Part shown: positions 20,460 through 33,516 of the stretch, one piece after another
Position numbering within the stretch: position 1 is the stretch's first letter
Layout of the letters: each line of letters begins with the position of its first letter
Assembly (NCBI GenBank): GCA_014773175.1
Contig: VXCM01005571.1
Location: 1-64,000 of the forward strand
From: Lucifuga dentata
Taxonomy: Eukaryota > Chordata > Actinopteri > Ophidiiformes > Bythitidae
Direction: 5' to 3'
Length of the DNA stretch: 64,000 nucleotides
Notes under the pieces: model-generated
Seen by the model: only the letters and a program-made list of their open reading frames with translations
What the model was told of the DNA's origin: nothing
Database searches by the model: none
Translations under genes and position numbers: made by a program

Positions 20460-23400
20460 GGTGGAGGTCATGACACTGCAAAAAAAAAAAAAAATATATA
20501 TATATATCAATCTTAAGTCATTTTGTTTATTACTGAACAGCTTATTTTCTAAAAACAAGTAGCAGAAAGCTGTATAACTCAATTTTGGACACAAATGACT
20601 TAATAATATTGAAACTTTTGCAGTTTTTATATTTTTATAATCTTATCTATGGGTGCTACATAATTGGTCCTGGCTACATAGTTTTTTTCTTATCATATCT
20701 ATATCTCTCCAGAGAAACAAGGATGCCATTTGACACCATCGAAAGTCTTCTGTCAGACTATAATTTGTCTGTAAAGGCTGTAATGGTTCATGGACACTGT
20801 GAATACTCCTAGCTCCTGATGTATCATTAAATGGGGTGAGATTAGTTCTACAGAATGGTGTTCCAAACAGAGAATGTGGTCTGAATTAAAGGAATGTTCT
20901 AGTCAGCATTAGTGGAGAGATAATGATGGTGCAGCACAATTTGGGTCTTATTCATCACATTCCAGAGATTTGTAGCTACGCCACTCTGATTCTGTGCTAT
21001 ACCTTAGCATTGGTAATGGTATGTCTGTTAATGCACTGTGTCCAATACTATGAGGATGGAATAAGAATCAGACCATATTAATTGTTGATAGTCGCACTAA
21101 TATTAGAAGTATTGGTTTTGGAGCAAATATGGAAGCAGTCTAGTGAAGGTGAGGCACCTGCTTTGGCAAGACATTTCAGGACAAAGGGACGGTTCAGGAG
21201 AGAGAGAAGAAAGCGCGAGAACTGATCAAAACCTGCAGGTGAAAAGGAATGCAAAGTCATGTTGCTATAGCAACTAGCCATGCAGCCGAGGACAAAAGCT
21301 GGAGTTGCAGGCAGTCAGTCCCGTTTTCTCTCTCTCTTCCTCGTTCATGCCAGCCATGTGAGCACTGCTTGGCCATCTGAACAGCTTCCTTATGCTCTCA
21401 GTGGACTGACCACACGTCAAGTCTGCTGTCCATTTGACTGTGTCAGTTCCTCGTGGGGGAGGGGGAGCTCTTCAATCCCCTTATCCCCAGTGATGTTTTC
21501 TTGCTAAGCCCAGAGAATGTGATCCATCCTGGCATGCCTGCAAATGCATGCTAACCATTCCCATTTGTATGCAAGACAAAATGTTGCTGTCTATATCATT
21601 TTTGAGGCAACTGTCTGTGCTCTTGAATAATAGAGTCATGCAGCAGAAAAGCTTGCAAAATATCTAAACTGCAGCTATATGCACATGCTGGATGAGAATT
21701 AACAGTAACAATAATAGCAAAAAAAAAAAAAAAAAANAAAAAAAAAAAAAAAAATGTAATTATACTATTATTATTGTTGTTGATGTATAGTAATAATTGT
21801 AATACAACAGTAACAAGTAGTTTGTTCTTTGGACAACTCAGGCTTTGGATGCACCTGCTAGATATGCTGGGTTTTTTTGTTTTTTTTTCTCCCAGTAAAT
21901 GGGCTTTGGGCGATTTGCGGAACTCACAGAAGTTACACATTTCCATTTAGTAACCCTGAAGACTACAGCAATGTTTGTGGATTGCCATCTGTGTCCATTT
22001 TTATGAGGAGTAATTGCAAAAGCAGTGATGCTGCAGTACTGACTGAGACTGGAGAGTTCTAAATGACCATGCAAATTCTTCACAAAAATCCAAAATATGA
22101 ATCTGATGTCCTAATTCAGTCAGATGTAGTTTGGCCACCCATGCTCCATTAGGCTCGCCATGCCTTTAGAACCAAAACATTAAAAAAAAAAAAAAAAAAA
22201 AACGTATTATGATTTCCTTTTGCATCCTCCTCTGAAACAGGATAACAGCTGCCATAGAGGGGAAAATAACAAAGCAATTGGCATGCTTCTTCAATTCTCT
22301 ATCTCTCTTTATGTCTCTATCCATATTTATCTCTCAAGAAGGAAGCAGTCACTGGCCCCTCAAAACAAATGTTTATTTTTATTTCTCTCTGTGTGATCAA
22401 AAGAAACTTAATTCAGCTCATTCAATAAAAAGCCTCACTCCCATTTCAAAAAGCTCAGAGCAAGTTCAAAGATCTATAAAACAAAAAAACAAACCCAGAA
22501 CAGTTCCCTGATAAAAAAGAAAACCCTATGAAGCAGCACATGGACCTGAGCACGCTGCATAAACATCAACCTGGTCTTATTTCTGAGGTAATTGACTAAG
22601 CTGACCTGGCAGCCATCTTGTTTAGAGACATCTGCTGAAGAATCCTTTGATGTACCTGAGCAGTGATGGCAGTCCCCCAACCCATGAGCCTCTCTGTTCC
22701 TTCGTTCTTGTACACTGTACTTCCCAGTATCAAAGGCTTCTTTCCTCCCTTGCTCTGCATCACCAACAGTAATGAAATTAAGTCAATGTGTGGCAAGCTG
22801 CAGAAATCACGACCAAGAAGGGTCTGATTTAAGCCTGAGACATGAGGAGGAACAGAATGAGGAAGGATAATTTGAACAAAGGGTGAAAAAAGGTAGAGGG
22901 AACAAGAAAGATTAATATGAAGAGCAGACCTCTCAAGGATATATAAAAATAGTGCAATCATTAGCAACTCAAACAACTTAAACCTATACGATTACGTTTA
23001 CTTGACTGGGCAGCACATATGTCTTGAGGCTTGGTCCAGCTGTGATAAAGAGCTGCTGAGCTGAGTTCCTGGGCTGTGCCAAGAATAAAAAAAAAAAAAA
23101 NAAAAAAAAAAAAAAAAGTAGCGGTCTGTTTAACAATGTGGGAGGCAGCTGCAGAATTGGAGGATGAGGGGATTAGGATGTGTTGGGTTTATTAATCTAG
23201 ACATTCTGGACAGAGACGACAGGACGGGAAGGGAATATGATGATAGATAGCAAATGAGTGGGGATAAGCAGCGTGTGAGCAAAGGTCACGGGATTACTGT
23301 ATGTGCTGTGTGTAAAAGTGAGAGCTCTAACACACAGCACATACATAAAGAAATCTCTTTCTGAGACAGACACGGCGATGGAGAAAATGGACTGAGATAT

Positions 23401-24384
23401 GACTTGACAGGCCTTGAAAAATGAAAACTCGTGAAATGTGGAACATCAGTGGCAAGGGCTCTTTGTGTTAAACATTCAAAGAATATAGGGTCCTGCATGA
23501 AGACTTCCATGTGATGGATCATAAATTTTAAGGCAAACTAGAATGGAACATGCTATTTTTAGGAAAGAGAGGCTTTTACGTTGCTAAGCAGACATCAAAA
23601 GATGCATTACTGAATAAAAACCATCATAAATGCATTTATTATGGAAGTTAAAAGGGTGGGAAATGTCACCAGCATCATCTGAATGGTAGCATAGACCATT
23701 GAAACTACTCTTGAAGAACAGATGAGCACTGGAAAGCTGACAGCTGAATTGGTTCATGCAGTTAAAATAAACAGCAAATTGCTACCATATGATGGAATTC
23801 TTACCTCACCTCTAACATTTTCACAGCTTCTTTACACCCACCAAACCAACAATGCTGCTAAATGTGTGTGATACTCTATGTGGAAAGTACAAATTGTGTG
23901 AGCTTGCCAGGGTCAGTTCAAAACTCCATCTTCAAGTCAACAAGGTGAAGGAAAAAACAGTGTGATCTTAGCCTTGAAATTTCCTGAAGAAAACATCTTG
24001 AAACACACCAACAACAGGAAATCTTCACATCCTGCTTACTCAACAAAAAAAACCTCACCCACTGAGAGCGCCAAGAAAAACCATCTGTATTTACACTCCA
24101 GCACAAACCTTACCGATCCCAAAGCTCTCTGGTTAAGTTGCTCCATTCCTTCATAACAATAGCTAAATGGGTTCCTATTGAGGGCCAAGATGGGACACGG
24201 GGCAAGTGCCACAGCTTCTGCTGCCTGGAGAGAGGCTGACTGACAGATGTATTATTTCCAGTTGTTGAGGATGTGATAGGCTCCCTGGGCCGTGGTGAAA
24301 TGGGAAATACTATTCATACAGGCATATCAGCCCCAGACAGTTGCCTAACTGGGACTTAGGCAGACATGTCAAATAAGCTGCCGT

Positions 24385-24387
<3 letters not shown>
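20460..24387. other. Non-coding sequence with poly(A) joins
   Basis: Contains poly(A) runs broken by N at 21737 and 23101, an unbroken poly(A) run at 22182-22202 and an (AT)n patch at 20484-20497. The segment 20470-20570 (GACACTGCAAAAA start, TTTTCTAAAAACAAG) may be a relic of a short non-autonomous element. I do not recognise a gene. The 126-codon minus-strand frame at 22596-22976 has no domain I can name. Confidence 0.4.

Positions 24388-24422
<35 letters not shown>
24388..24422. repeat. (AG)n microsatellite
   Basis: Uninterrupted AG tract, purine on the plus strand. Confidence 0.95.
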
Positions 24423-24423
<1 letters not shown>

Positions 24424-25099
24424 GTAGATAGGTACAGCCAAAGGCGACACTACACTCAGGGGAATGGTGCTTGAAATTCATACCCAGAGGTATAAATATT
24501 TGATTGTGTGGTTATATTTTACATCTATACGTCCACTTAGCTGGACTGTGTTTAAGCGGTGGTCTAAACCGCAATTTATTTGTTCCTACGATAAGGCATA
24601 CAACGTGTGTGGAAATAATCACAGACGATTTCAGCCACTCACAGTATATCAACCACTCCACTTGTAAACATTCTGCCTGTCCTCTCATTTCTGTCTTGCT
24701 ATTTCTGTATGATCCCTGACAGACACCATCACCAAATTATACCATGACAAGAAAGACTGTGGTTATAGAGTCTGCAGCTATAAAGACATCAGGCAACTGT
24801 ATAAGCACCAGACTATTTAACTAATTAGACTATTTTGTTGATAATACGTTGTTTTTACAGAATTAGACATCTACCATTTGTCCTGGCTAGTAGAAAAAAG
24901 CATCCACTTTTTCCAATGAATGACTATTTTCCCAAACAACTGCCCTGCCATTGAAAATGGTCAAATTATAGCGTTGCTTCTTGTGTCACAGTCATAATGG
25001 CCCTCATCCAGTAATGTCCTTGTACATCTGTCACTTTGTATGAATGTATGAAAGGGAAACAGCAAAAAGCACTATGTTATTATGAAATTTTGCTTTTCG

Positions 25100-25233
25100 T
25101 TTTTTTTTTTTATGGCAACTGGCTGTCATGGTCACAGAACAATAAGAGCAATTCCAAGAAGGTTAANTTTTTTTTTTTATGGCAACTGGCTGTCATGGTC
25201 ACAGAACAATAAGAGCAATTCCAAGAAGGTTAA
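25100..25233. repeat. Assembly-duplicated 65-bp block around a single N
   Basis: The block (T)11-ATGGCAACTGGCTGTCATGG...CAAGAAGGTTAA occurs before and after N 25167 with no mismatch that I can find. An exact duplication joined by exactly one N is best explained as overlapping contig ends placed side by side, not as a biological tandem duplication. Confidence 0.85.
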
Positions 25234-28200
25234 AAAAAAAAAATTACAAAACCTAAGATGTAATTAGAAGCGCTTCTGTAAAACACATTTCAAGCCTTGG
25301 AAAGAAATGCTTCATTATGCCTCCACCCACCTTCCCCCCAAACCTCTTCCATGCCATTTCTGCAAAACTGTAATATCCACTAATGACTATCTCAGCACCC
25401 TAATGGACAGGAACTAACAGGGAAACTGGAAAGATAGCAAAAGCTTAAACTTCATCACTGGTTCTGGCTATTTCACCAATAAAACCAAAATTAAGATGGA
25501 CCATTGGGCTTTAATGTGGTTAATCACTCCAATGTGTAGATTTATAATGAGTGTCCGACTTTATAGGGCAGTGGCATCTGGACAGCGGGTTGTGGCGATG
25601 AATGAGAGGTGATGTGCCCATAAGATATTCATTTTCATCAGTGGACACATCCCTATTAGTTTTGATTAGTTTGGTAAATGAAGAGTAGGCTAGAGCAGAT
25701 CTGTAGCCACCCATGTAATGAAAACATTTAAGGTTCATATTGTACATATGGTCATTATGATAGATAATGCTTTGTAATTTGTGTTATTTTTCTAACATCA
25801 GTATCACTGTTTCACAATACACTAAGGCTGAGTACAACACAGTGTACCCGTTTTATATTATTAATGTTAAAAGTTTGGAGATTCTTAATGTTTTGACGAC
25901 AATGGCCAGCATAATAAAAAGAACACGAATTTACAGAAGCTCACTGATAAAAACTACATGGTTTGAATGGGAATTTATGATGAAGTGATGAATTGTCTTC
26001 TAGCTTTTTCCTCCCACTTCTCCCTTTCAATCTCCATGTGTTCCCACTGCCTACAAGTGCCTCATTACTTTAGAATATTCACCATACTGCATCAGTAATC
26101 AATTTAATCAGTGAAAAACTTTCTTCATCATCTAAGCTGTAACATTTGCATGTTCTGAACTTCAAACTGTGTAGTGAAGATCTTATGCAAGTGTATGGTG
26201 CTGGCACTTTGCCTACCTGCTTCATTAGAAATTGTGGTCCACTCCAAACCATGCTTCAAATAAGTGTTAGTGTGTGCGTGTGTGTGTGTGTGACAAACTC
26301 CAACAGCATGCTGCAGATCAAAATATGTTTCTTTCGGATGAGGCAGGCTGTGAGGGATTGATTCTCCATGTGCCACTACTCCAAACCCTCCCCAGTCCAA
26401 TTACAAGTCTCTTCTTCTGATTCTCTTCTAAGACATCTTGCCGCTATTTCTTGAATCTACAAAAACCTCCATCGGCAGCCTCGCAGCCCACCTTGCAGCC
26501 CCTCAGCCCACTCAAACCCACCAATTAGACAGCTTTGTGGTATAAAGACACGGCAATCCCACAATGCTATTGCATAAAACAGGGGATCCTCCCACACATA
26601 CACACACTGGGGTTTCCACGGCTGAAACTGTACTTCCATGGTCCCCCACCCTGGAATCCTTCTCCTATCAGACACATGCTGATGAGTTTCATGCTTCAAC
26701 ACTGACTGTTCTCTCCAACCAATAATAGCAAATCATTTATGTATTTCCAATATCAGCAAAGATGCACCAACATGCACACACATACATAAAACAAATAAGA
26801 GGTCATAGTTGATACACACCTGCTCTGCATCAAATACACCCATGAAAGCGCATGTTAACAACAAATTTAAAATGAATAAAAATATTTTTGAGTTGGCTGG
26901 TGGTCACCTTGGCAATTAAAGATGGTGCTGAGAAGGCTGTTTTTTTTTTTTTGAAAGAGCTGTTTAGTCTTCCTCAATGACAGAGACAAGTCTGCCGTGA
27001 TGCAGAGGTAACGTGTGAGAACAGAGAGGGAAACGTGACTTCTCTCCTGCACTCTATGAAATGCAAATATTTCTACCAACTGGGAATTTCCCTACTGAAA
27101 TATATATATCACATGAATGTGAAAAGCCGCCACAGCAACAATTTACTTGTGGAAACCTAGAATGTCAGGGAAAACAGCGAGTATATATTTTGAAGCATTT
27201 TGTTCGACATGTTTAACCTCTGTGTAAAAGGTTCATATTTAGCAACTATATGGAAAATTTCCAACAGCCCAGGCTGTTACCATGGCAATCCACATAACCT
27301 ACTTGGTTATTTTTCACTCTTGAGCCAAAGGAAAACAGCTTGATGAGATGGGATGGAGCCAGGCTATGAGTTACACACACACATGCACACACAGAGAGAA
27401 ACATAGGAATGGGAATCCTTTGTCTTTTGTTTTATCTCAAGTGTTCATGTGTAGAGTCAACAACAGCAGCTACAGTGCTACTGAGCCAAGTGGTCATCAT
27501 GGTTCTGAATCTGGTCTCAATCTCACATTGGCTAAATCACCTCAAATAGGTATATGAGTGAGAGAAAATCAATACTGTAGCTTTTCATTATGGTTCCATC
27601 TCCTGGCACAGGTCTGTTCACAGTAACGACAGATAGGCTGGAAATTGAGAGACTCATCAAGGACTTAGCTCTCTTCAATAACGAGCCAGAGGAAATGCAA
27701 GGATGTGTCACTCCCCCACTGGCGTGGAGTGTGTGCTGTGTGTTACTTATCTATCGTGTGTGGATTCACTTCCAGTGTTGTACCTGAATGAATTGGATTC
27801 CCTGCGCTGAGAAAACAGACATATAGGGAAAGCTCACAATTCATTGAAAGACAGCAGAGATCATTAGAAAAAAAAAAAAAANAAAAAAAAAAAAAACAAT
27901 CCCACATAAAGTGTTAAATCATCACTTTATGATGTTTTTCACATCCAAAAATGTTATAATATGCTGCAATGTGGTATTTTGGTTTCATCAAATTTTTATT
28001 TCAGTTTATGATTTTCTGCATTTTCCCAGGAAGCCACAATCTGACTTTCACCCCTGATGATAAAATGTTTCTCTTATTGAATGCCATTGCAGCTGCACTG
28101 GAAATATTAATGTGATATCGCATTCATGTCTTCCCAGATGTCCACCCAAAAAAATACATCACCAACAAATATAACAGGCTTAATTGCTAATCACTATTTC

Positions 28201-29204
28201 AGACTTTGATGTTTCTTTAACTGAATTGGTATATGGTAAAGGATAATATAGCATCCAGTGTATTCTTGGTATGTTTATATGGCACACTATATTCAATTTT
28301 TGGCTGTACCTCATCGTTGTTCACTGAATATGGATGACTCATTGCATAATCGGTATATGGGAGGAACCCACCAGGTGAGGAAATACATGCAAAGATTGCT
28401 TACGCTGAGAATAACACAATGGATTGTTTACATGCTTGAGTAAATCAATTTACAATCGCATAATCTGAGTCTGTTACTCAGAGTATACCAAGGTCAGTTT
28501 AAGCTGATTTCGCTGTGATTATGGTGTTTACATAACATTTTTAAAAAATCAATGAAAAACCTTAATCAGAGTATAATCAAAGTTTTAATGTGCATGTAAA
28601 CATACTGAGTGTGACATTACAGTCTTTACTTATCCTTGAACATTTATTGATTTTTGATTTGGTTGTTGAATTAATGAGTTTTGATCATATTTTCAATATT
28701 TGATGGACAGGTGTAGAGAATTTCTGATTTGTGAATTATGAATTTCAAAATGACCCAAAATAAAAGTAATGGAGTGTCATCTGGTCATTTCTCAGTCATG
28801 AACAATTGTGAAACACAGCTCCGTTAACTAGTCAAACCACTGCTCTCAATCAGTGCACCAAGTATATTACACAACAGGCAGCCATAGCAACAACACATAT
28901 GCCTCATACTCCATTACCATTGACTCTAGCATGGGTTAAATAAATTAAAAACAACCATAAAAACTGGATGATTTAAGCACAGTTGTATTTTCCTTTGCTT
29001 TTTGGTCACATTATAAGCATGATAATTAAAACATAATAATGCTTCTTCCTGCTTTTGTCTTCCTTTCTGTAACAGGAAATTACACATTGCGCTGCTAAGG
29101 TCCTTGGTCATTGCCACAGCTCACATTCTCATAACTTCAATAAACGAATCTACTATAAAGTTTCTCTGAGATGATTTACTGCTGTTATCTCATTTGGAGT
29201 CAGT
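25234..29204. other. Unique non-coding sequence
   Basis: Contains a short (GT)n at 26274-26291 and a poly(A) run broken by N 27882. A plus-strand frame at 27590-27787 (65 codons) has mixed composition but no domain. No transposon is recognised. Confidence 0.4.
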
Positions 29205-29217
29205 ATATTGATATGAA

Positions 29218-29553
29218 AGGGCGGCACGGTGGTGCAGTGGTTAGCACTGTTGCCTCACAGCAAGAAGGTCCTGGGTTCGATTCCCGGCCAGGGCAGGGCC
29301 TTTCTGCGTGGAGTTTGCATGTTCTCCGCGTGTTCCCTCCGGGTACTCTGGCTTCCTCCAAAGACATGCATGTTAGGTGAATTGGGAACTCTAAATTGCC
29401 TGTGGGTGTGAATGTGTTTGTCTGTGTCAGCCCTGCAATAGACTGGCGATCTGTCCAGGGTGTACCCCGCCTCTCGCCCTATGACCGCTGGGATAGGCTC
29501 CAGCCCCCCGTGACCCTCAACAGGACAAACAGGTTTAGAAAATAGATGGATGG
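29218..29553 (+). mobile_element. tRNA-derived SINE with 13-bp target duplication
   Basis: The head carries an RNA polymerase III promoter: A box TGGTGCAGTGG (29230-29240) and B box GGTTCGATTCC (29274-29284), 33 bases apart as in tRNA genes. The body includes GGCCTTTCTGCGTGGAGTTT, CTAAATTGCCTGTGGGTGTG and GACTGGCGATCTGTCCAGGG, all typical of an abundant teleost SINE, and it ends in ATGGATGG units. Perfect direct repeats ATATTGATATGAA flank it (29205-29217 and 29554-29566). The good preservation of promoter boxes, tail and target duplication indicates a relatively young, full-length copy. LINE machinery elsewhere in the genome would have moved it. Confidence 0.93.
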
Positions 29554-29566
29554 ATATTGATATGAA

Positions 29567-30205
29567 TGTCAGTTTTTACTTTCTCTAATTTTCTGCCTGC
29601 CTTTACTGAAAAAATTCTTTAGCCTGACGTGCCAAAATCAACCGAATGAAGACTGTTTTAAAAAGTGCAGATGTTTCCTACAGTAATAACAATGCTAACA
29701 ATCACTGGAAGCACAAGTCTTCAATTACCAAAAGATTTTCATTCCTGAGGGTTGAAAGAGAAGAAAAAGATTCCTCTGTTCAGCTTGGATGAGCATCTTC
29801 TAGCGTGATTCATCTTCTTCTTTCACTGCCGGTGACCCTCTCTTCCCCCCCCCATAAAACCACCCATCTATTTCTCTCTGAGACTATCCATCCATTTCCA
29901 ATCTCTGACCTCAGAAAACCTTGGAGTGTGTATTTTCTTGCCACCATTCTAAGGGGTGATTTGGGGGATTTGAGCTGTTGTAATATTACAGCAAACTAAG
30001 TAAAATTAAGTCAATGTAAGTAGTGTCATGTAGACAAAATCTTTATGACAATGATTTATAGTTCTGCAATGAAAACATCTTTTAATTGATTCTTACATTT
30101 TTACAAAGTATAGGTCTTCATTTTGCAAATCACTTTTACTACAGGGAACAGAGAAAAGAACACGAAGGGAAAAGAACATTTTTGCCAGTCAAGCAAGGTT
30201 ACGTA
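29567..30205. other. Unique non-coding sequence
   Basis: No repeat or coding signal recognised. Confidence 0.4.
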
Positions 30206-30325
30206 AAGAAGCGTACCGATAATTTTTGCATGTTTGAAATTGAACCCAATAAATACAACCCACTGTTAAACACATAACCTGTCTGTTATTGCGCTCAAAT
30301 ATCCAAAACAACTGGTATAGTCCTT
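30206..30325. mobile_element. AAGGACC-family element, copy D (120-bp deletion derivative)
   Basis: The left end TA|AAAGAAGCGTACCGAT then TTTTTGCATG, and the right end ACAACTGGTATAGTCCTT|TA, belong to the same family as the copies at 14690 and 41438. The two ends meet after about 120 bp: only the terminal inverted repeats remain (CCCAATAAATACAACCCAC on the left, TGCGCTCAAATATCC on the right). A near-minimal element flanked by TA on both sides. Confidence 0.7.
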
Positions 30326-30342
30326 TAAGAATTTGTGTATGT

Positions 30343-30360
30343 TTGTGTGTGTGTGTGTGT

Positions 30361-30395
<35 letters not shown>
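30343..30395. repeat. Compound (GT)n(GA)n microsatellite
   Basis: GT tract then GA tract, starting about 18 bases after inverted-repeat copy D. Copy E at 33311 also has a GT tract next to its right end. Confidence 0.9.
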
Positions 30396-30401
<6 letters not shown>

Positions 30402-31122
30402 TGAGCTCCATTTGTGGAGCTGACGCTTTTGTCAGAGCTTTTTATTTGTACATCAAGAGTCAATAGCAGGCTCTGGAAAGCAGAGCCCCTCACCACTAAT
30501 TATACTCTCCTGCATGTAATTGACAAACCAATCTATGAATCCCCATCCTATATCCGGACACATACTACTTATAGTAGCCATATTCTGAATAGCATGAAAA
30601 GCCATTCATTTATCCCACCATTATCTAAGCTACTGTATCCACAAATCAATATTAAATTCAATGAGCAATGCATAATTATGATTGATATTTTGTGCTAAGG
30701 AGATATTTGCACGGTGGTGATTGGTTAATAGATTGAATAAACATAGCAATGAGTCGTGAGGAGGTGATTTATCAGCATGTTACTGGGTGAAACAGAAGGA
30801 AATGTCAAGAAGAGAGGGATATTGGCTGACAAGAGCTAACACAAGCAAACAGTAACTGTCAAAAGGGCAACAAGAACTTCCTGCAATACAAAACACAATA
30901 TTTTTGTTCAACATGGAGTTTTGTGTGTTAGGAAAGAAGACGGTAAAGCATTGCCTTGTTCACTATCTTGGATGAAATGGCAATTATGTGTTGAATTTGA
31001 AAGTTTGATAGACCTATGAGTCTGTCTACTCATGTGGAGTTGATACGTTTAAGTGCTAAGCTACTCAAAGTGCATTTTTTGTGTAGCCAGAGAACTATAT
31101 TTTAAAGTAACAAGTGCCTGTG

Positions 31123-31124
<2 letters not shown>
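30396..31124. other. Unique non-coding sequence
   Basis: No coding or repeat signal recognised. Confidence 0.4.

Positions 31125-31164
<40 letters not shown>
31125..31164. repeat. (TC)n microsatellite
   Basis: Perfect TC tract of 40 bases. Confidence 0.95.
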
Positions 31165-31166
<2 letters not shown>

Positions 31167-31335
31167 ATAAGTTGCAGAATGGGTGGACAGAGAGTAACGA
31201 CGTTGAGTGCACAGCTGCCTCCCTAGGAGCAGGCCCCAGGGAGCATTTTACAATATTATGCAGTCAGCCATAACTAAAACATCATTCAACACTATTCACA
31301 GCCCTGACCACAGAACACACAGTGGCTGGAGAGAG

Positions 31336-31374
31336 GGGATGGATGGACGGATGGATGGATGGATAGATGGATGG
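31336..31374. repeat. (GGAT)n microsatellite
   Basis: GGAT/GATG units with a few substitutions. The same unit forms the tail of the SINE at 29218, but no SINE body precedes it here. Confidence 0.85.
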
Positions 31375-32322
31375 CATAGACTGGCATGTGAACAGTTATT
31401 TAGTTCTACATCATACAGTTTGTAAACGTGATCAAGGTGAGTTCATTGCCTCCGGGGTGCTTCCTCCTGCATGAAATCCAGCAAAGTAAAACCCCTAAGG
31501 GTAGATACTGATTAAACTCAAATCCGATGACTGCTGTAAACAGCAGTGAATGATCAAACCATGGCCAAGCAAGCTAAAAGCAATAATGTTTGGATCTTTT
31601 TTCTGAATAAACCTCAGAGAGCAGGGGTATGAGCGGAGAGAGCCAGCGATCAGCCGTCAGCTGACCTGCTGAGCCAATGACTTTGAGTAATATTCAATTA
31701 TGCACACATAACAAAAACTACTCACTCATTAAACTGGAGCAAATAAACTGAACTGACACATTGATAAATGACTGGATAAGTAAATAGAAAAGTGCACGCA
31801 ATAACAAACACTTGGAGAAGTAGCATGAAATCACTTTTGCTTGCTAACAAGAACCCAGTCACTTAACCTCTAACAGCTCTTCTGCAGCACAGAGAATCAG
31901 CGCTCTGACTATCTGGTAAACACTGCCTAAAATGTAGCTTATTATTATGATAATGACATAAGCAGAGTCTTACACAATGCAGCTGTCCGATTCTTCATAC
32001 TTGTATTTGTGTGATGATGAGACAGCATGTAAAAAAATAAGTGTCACCTCAAAATTAACCTACAACGTATTCCATGAAGTCATTAAAACAGAAAGAAAGA
32101 AACAAACCTGGACTCTCTCACCTCAGCGTTCCCACTGTGCACAGATTGCACAACATCCCACAACACTTTTCTACACCTGACAAGAAGGACGTGAACAACT
32201 TTGTACTTGACGCAGAAACACTCTTCTCTTTTCAACCTCCTCCTGCACTTCAAATCCACCTCCTTGCATCGCTCTCTCCCAAGACGGACACGGCTTCCTC
32301 TTGTGCTTCAAAAACAAGACGC
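31375..32322. other. Unique non-coding sequence before a gap
   Basis: Includes a perfect 8-bp hairpin ACTGCTGT/ACAGCAGT near 31531. No coding signal. The stretch 32225-32322 is pyrimidine-rich with CTCCTC phrases. Confidence 0.4.
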
Positions 32323-32623
32323 NNNNNNNNNNNNNNNNNNNNNNNNNNNNNNNNNNNNNNNNNNNNNNNNNNNNNNNNNNNNNNNNNNNNNNNNNNNNNN
32401 NNNNNNNNNNNNNNNNNNNNNNNNNNNNNNNNNNNNNNNNNNNNNNNNNNNNNNNNNNNNNNNNNNNNNNNNNNNNNNNNNNNNNNNNNNNNNNNNNNNN
32501 NNNNNNNNNNNNNNNNNNNNNNNNNNNNNNNNNNNNNNNNNNNNNNNNNNNNNNNNNNNNNNNNNNNNNNNNNNNNNNNNNNNNNNNNNNNNNNNNNNNN
32601 NNNNNNNNNNNNNNNNNNNNNNN
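32323..32623. other. Sequence gap (301 N)
   Basis: Unresolved sequence. Any frame drawn through it is an artefact of reading N as open. Confidence 1.
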
Positions 32624-33261
32624 CCCCCGCCTTACATTGACACTCCACCCCTCCTCTGCTCCAATGAGGAAAATCTGCAAATAATTAAAAATGTAGTGGG
32701 AGAGCAACACCACAACTTATGAATATGCAAATTTTCCCATGATTCAAATTGCATCCACTTCTTTTATTTGCCTTTTAAATTTCCCTAAGAATGATGCCTT
32801 TCATCTTTGGATGCTTGTAAGACGCACACTGCTTAATAACCACCACACACACACTCATATACACCACCACCAACAACAACAAGCCCGTACACACATATCC
32901 TCATGTTGTATCTAACTCCCTGTGCCATTCTCTCCTGGGCTGTAACCCAGCGTGTAATGAAGGCTATAAATCAGCACCTTGGACAGCGTTCAGCAGCCCT
33001 GAGCTACTGCATATACATACTACTGGAGTTGGGGGGGGAGGAGGCAGGGCTTTCACAAACCGGGGGGACATCGGACAGTGACAGCCTCTGACATTCCTAC
33101 TGTGAAGAGGCAAAAAGCTGTTCCTATGTGGAACTGATGACTAAACAGAGTTATTCAGATTGTTGCACAGCTAGCCTGCAGAGCTGTGAGCCAGATATAA
33201 AGCAATGGAGTGGGGGTTTGATGTGTTTGAATGAGAGACACTGAAGAGTGACAAAAAGGGG

Positions 33262-33265
<4 letters not shown>
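32624..33265. other. Unique non-coding sequence
   Basis: Rich in CACACA and CAACAA phrases at 32830-32890. No coding signal. Confidence 0.4.

Positions 33266-33292
<27 letters not shown>
33266..33292. repeat. (GA)n microsatellite
   Basis: GA tract of 27 bases just before truncated inverted-repeat copy E. The left part of that element may have been lost here. Confidence 0.9.
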
Positions 33293-33298
<6 letters not shown>

Positions 33299-33310
33299 GA
33301 AAAGAAAGGA

Positions 33311-33452
33311 ATGTGGCAAAAGTAACATGAAAACTAAAATAAAGTTTATGATGTGGAAAATGGTTGGCAGCAAAGTATGTAAATATAAAGTAAGTAAATA
33401 TGTGGCTACTATTTATTGGGCTCAAACATGCAAAACCTCCAATATGGTCCTT
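33311..33452. mobile_element. AAGGACC-family element, copy E (left-truncated)
   Basis: The interval ends ATTTATTGGGCTCAAACATG, then CAAAACCTCCAATATGGTCCTT|TA, the family right end. Upstream it follows copy B: TGGCAAAAGTAACATGAAAA against TGGCAAAATAACACGAAAAA, and AAAATGGTTGGCAGCAAAG against AAAATGTTTGGCAGAAAATG. The left part of the element is absent. A 60-base GT tract starts 3 bases after its end. Confidence 0.75.
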
Positions 33453-33453
33453 T

Positions 33454-33455
<2 letters not shown>

Positions 33456-33515
<60 letters not shown>
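33456..33515. repeat. (GT)30 microsatellite
   Basis: Uninterrupted 60-base GT tract abutting the TA target of inverted-repeat copy E. Confidence 0.95.

Positions 33516-33516
<1 letters not shown>

Noticed and set aside
22596..22976. 126-codon minus-strand frame
   Set aside because: No recognisable family. Hydrophobic N-terminus and mixed composition are consistent with chance.
25100..25233. Biological tandem duplication of 65 bp
   Set aside because: Copies are exact and joined by one N, as at two other sites; an assembly join is simpler.
31336..31374. GGAT repeats as the tail of another SINE
   Set aside because: No SINE head or body upstream.
32074..32722. Frames of 127-188 codons across the 301-N gap
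   Set aside because: Open only because N is read through.
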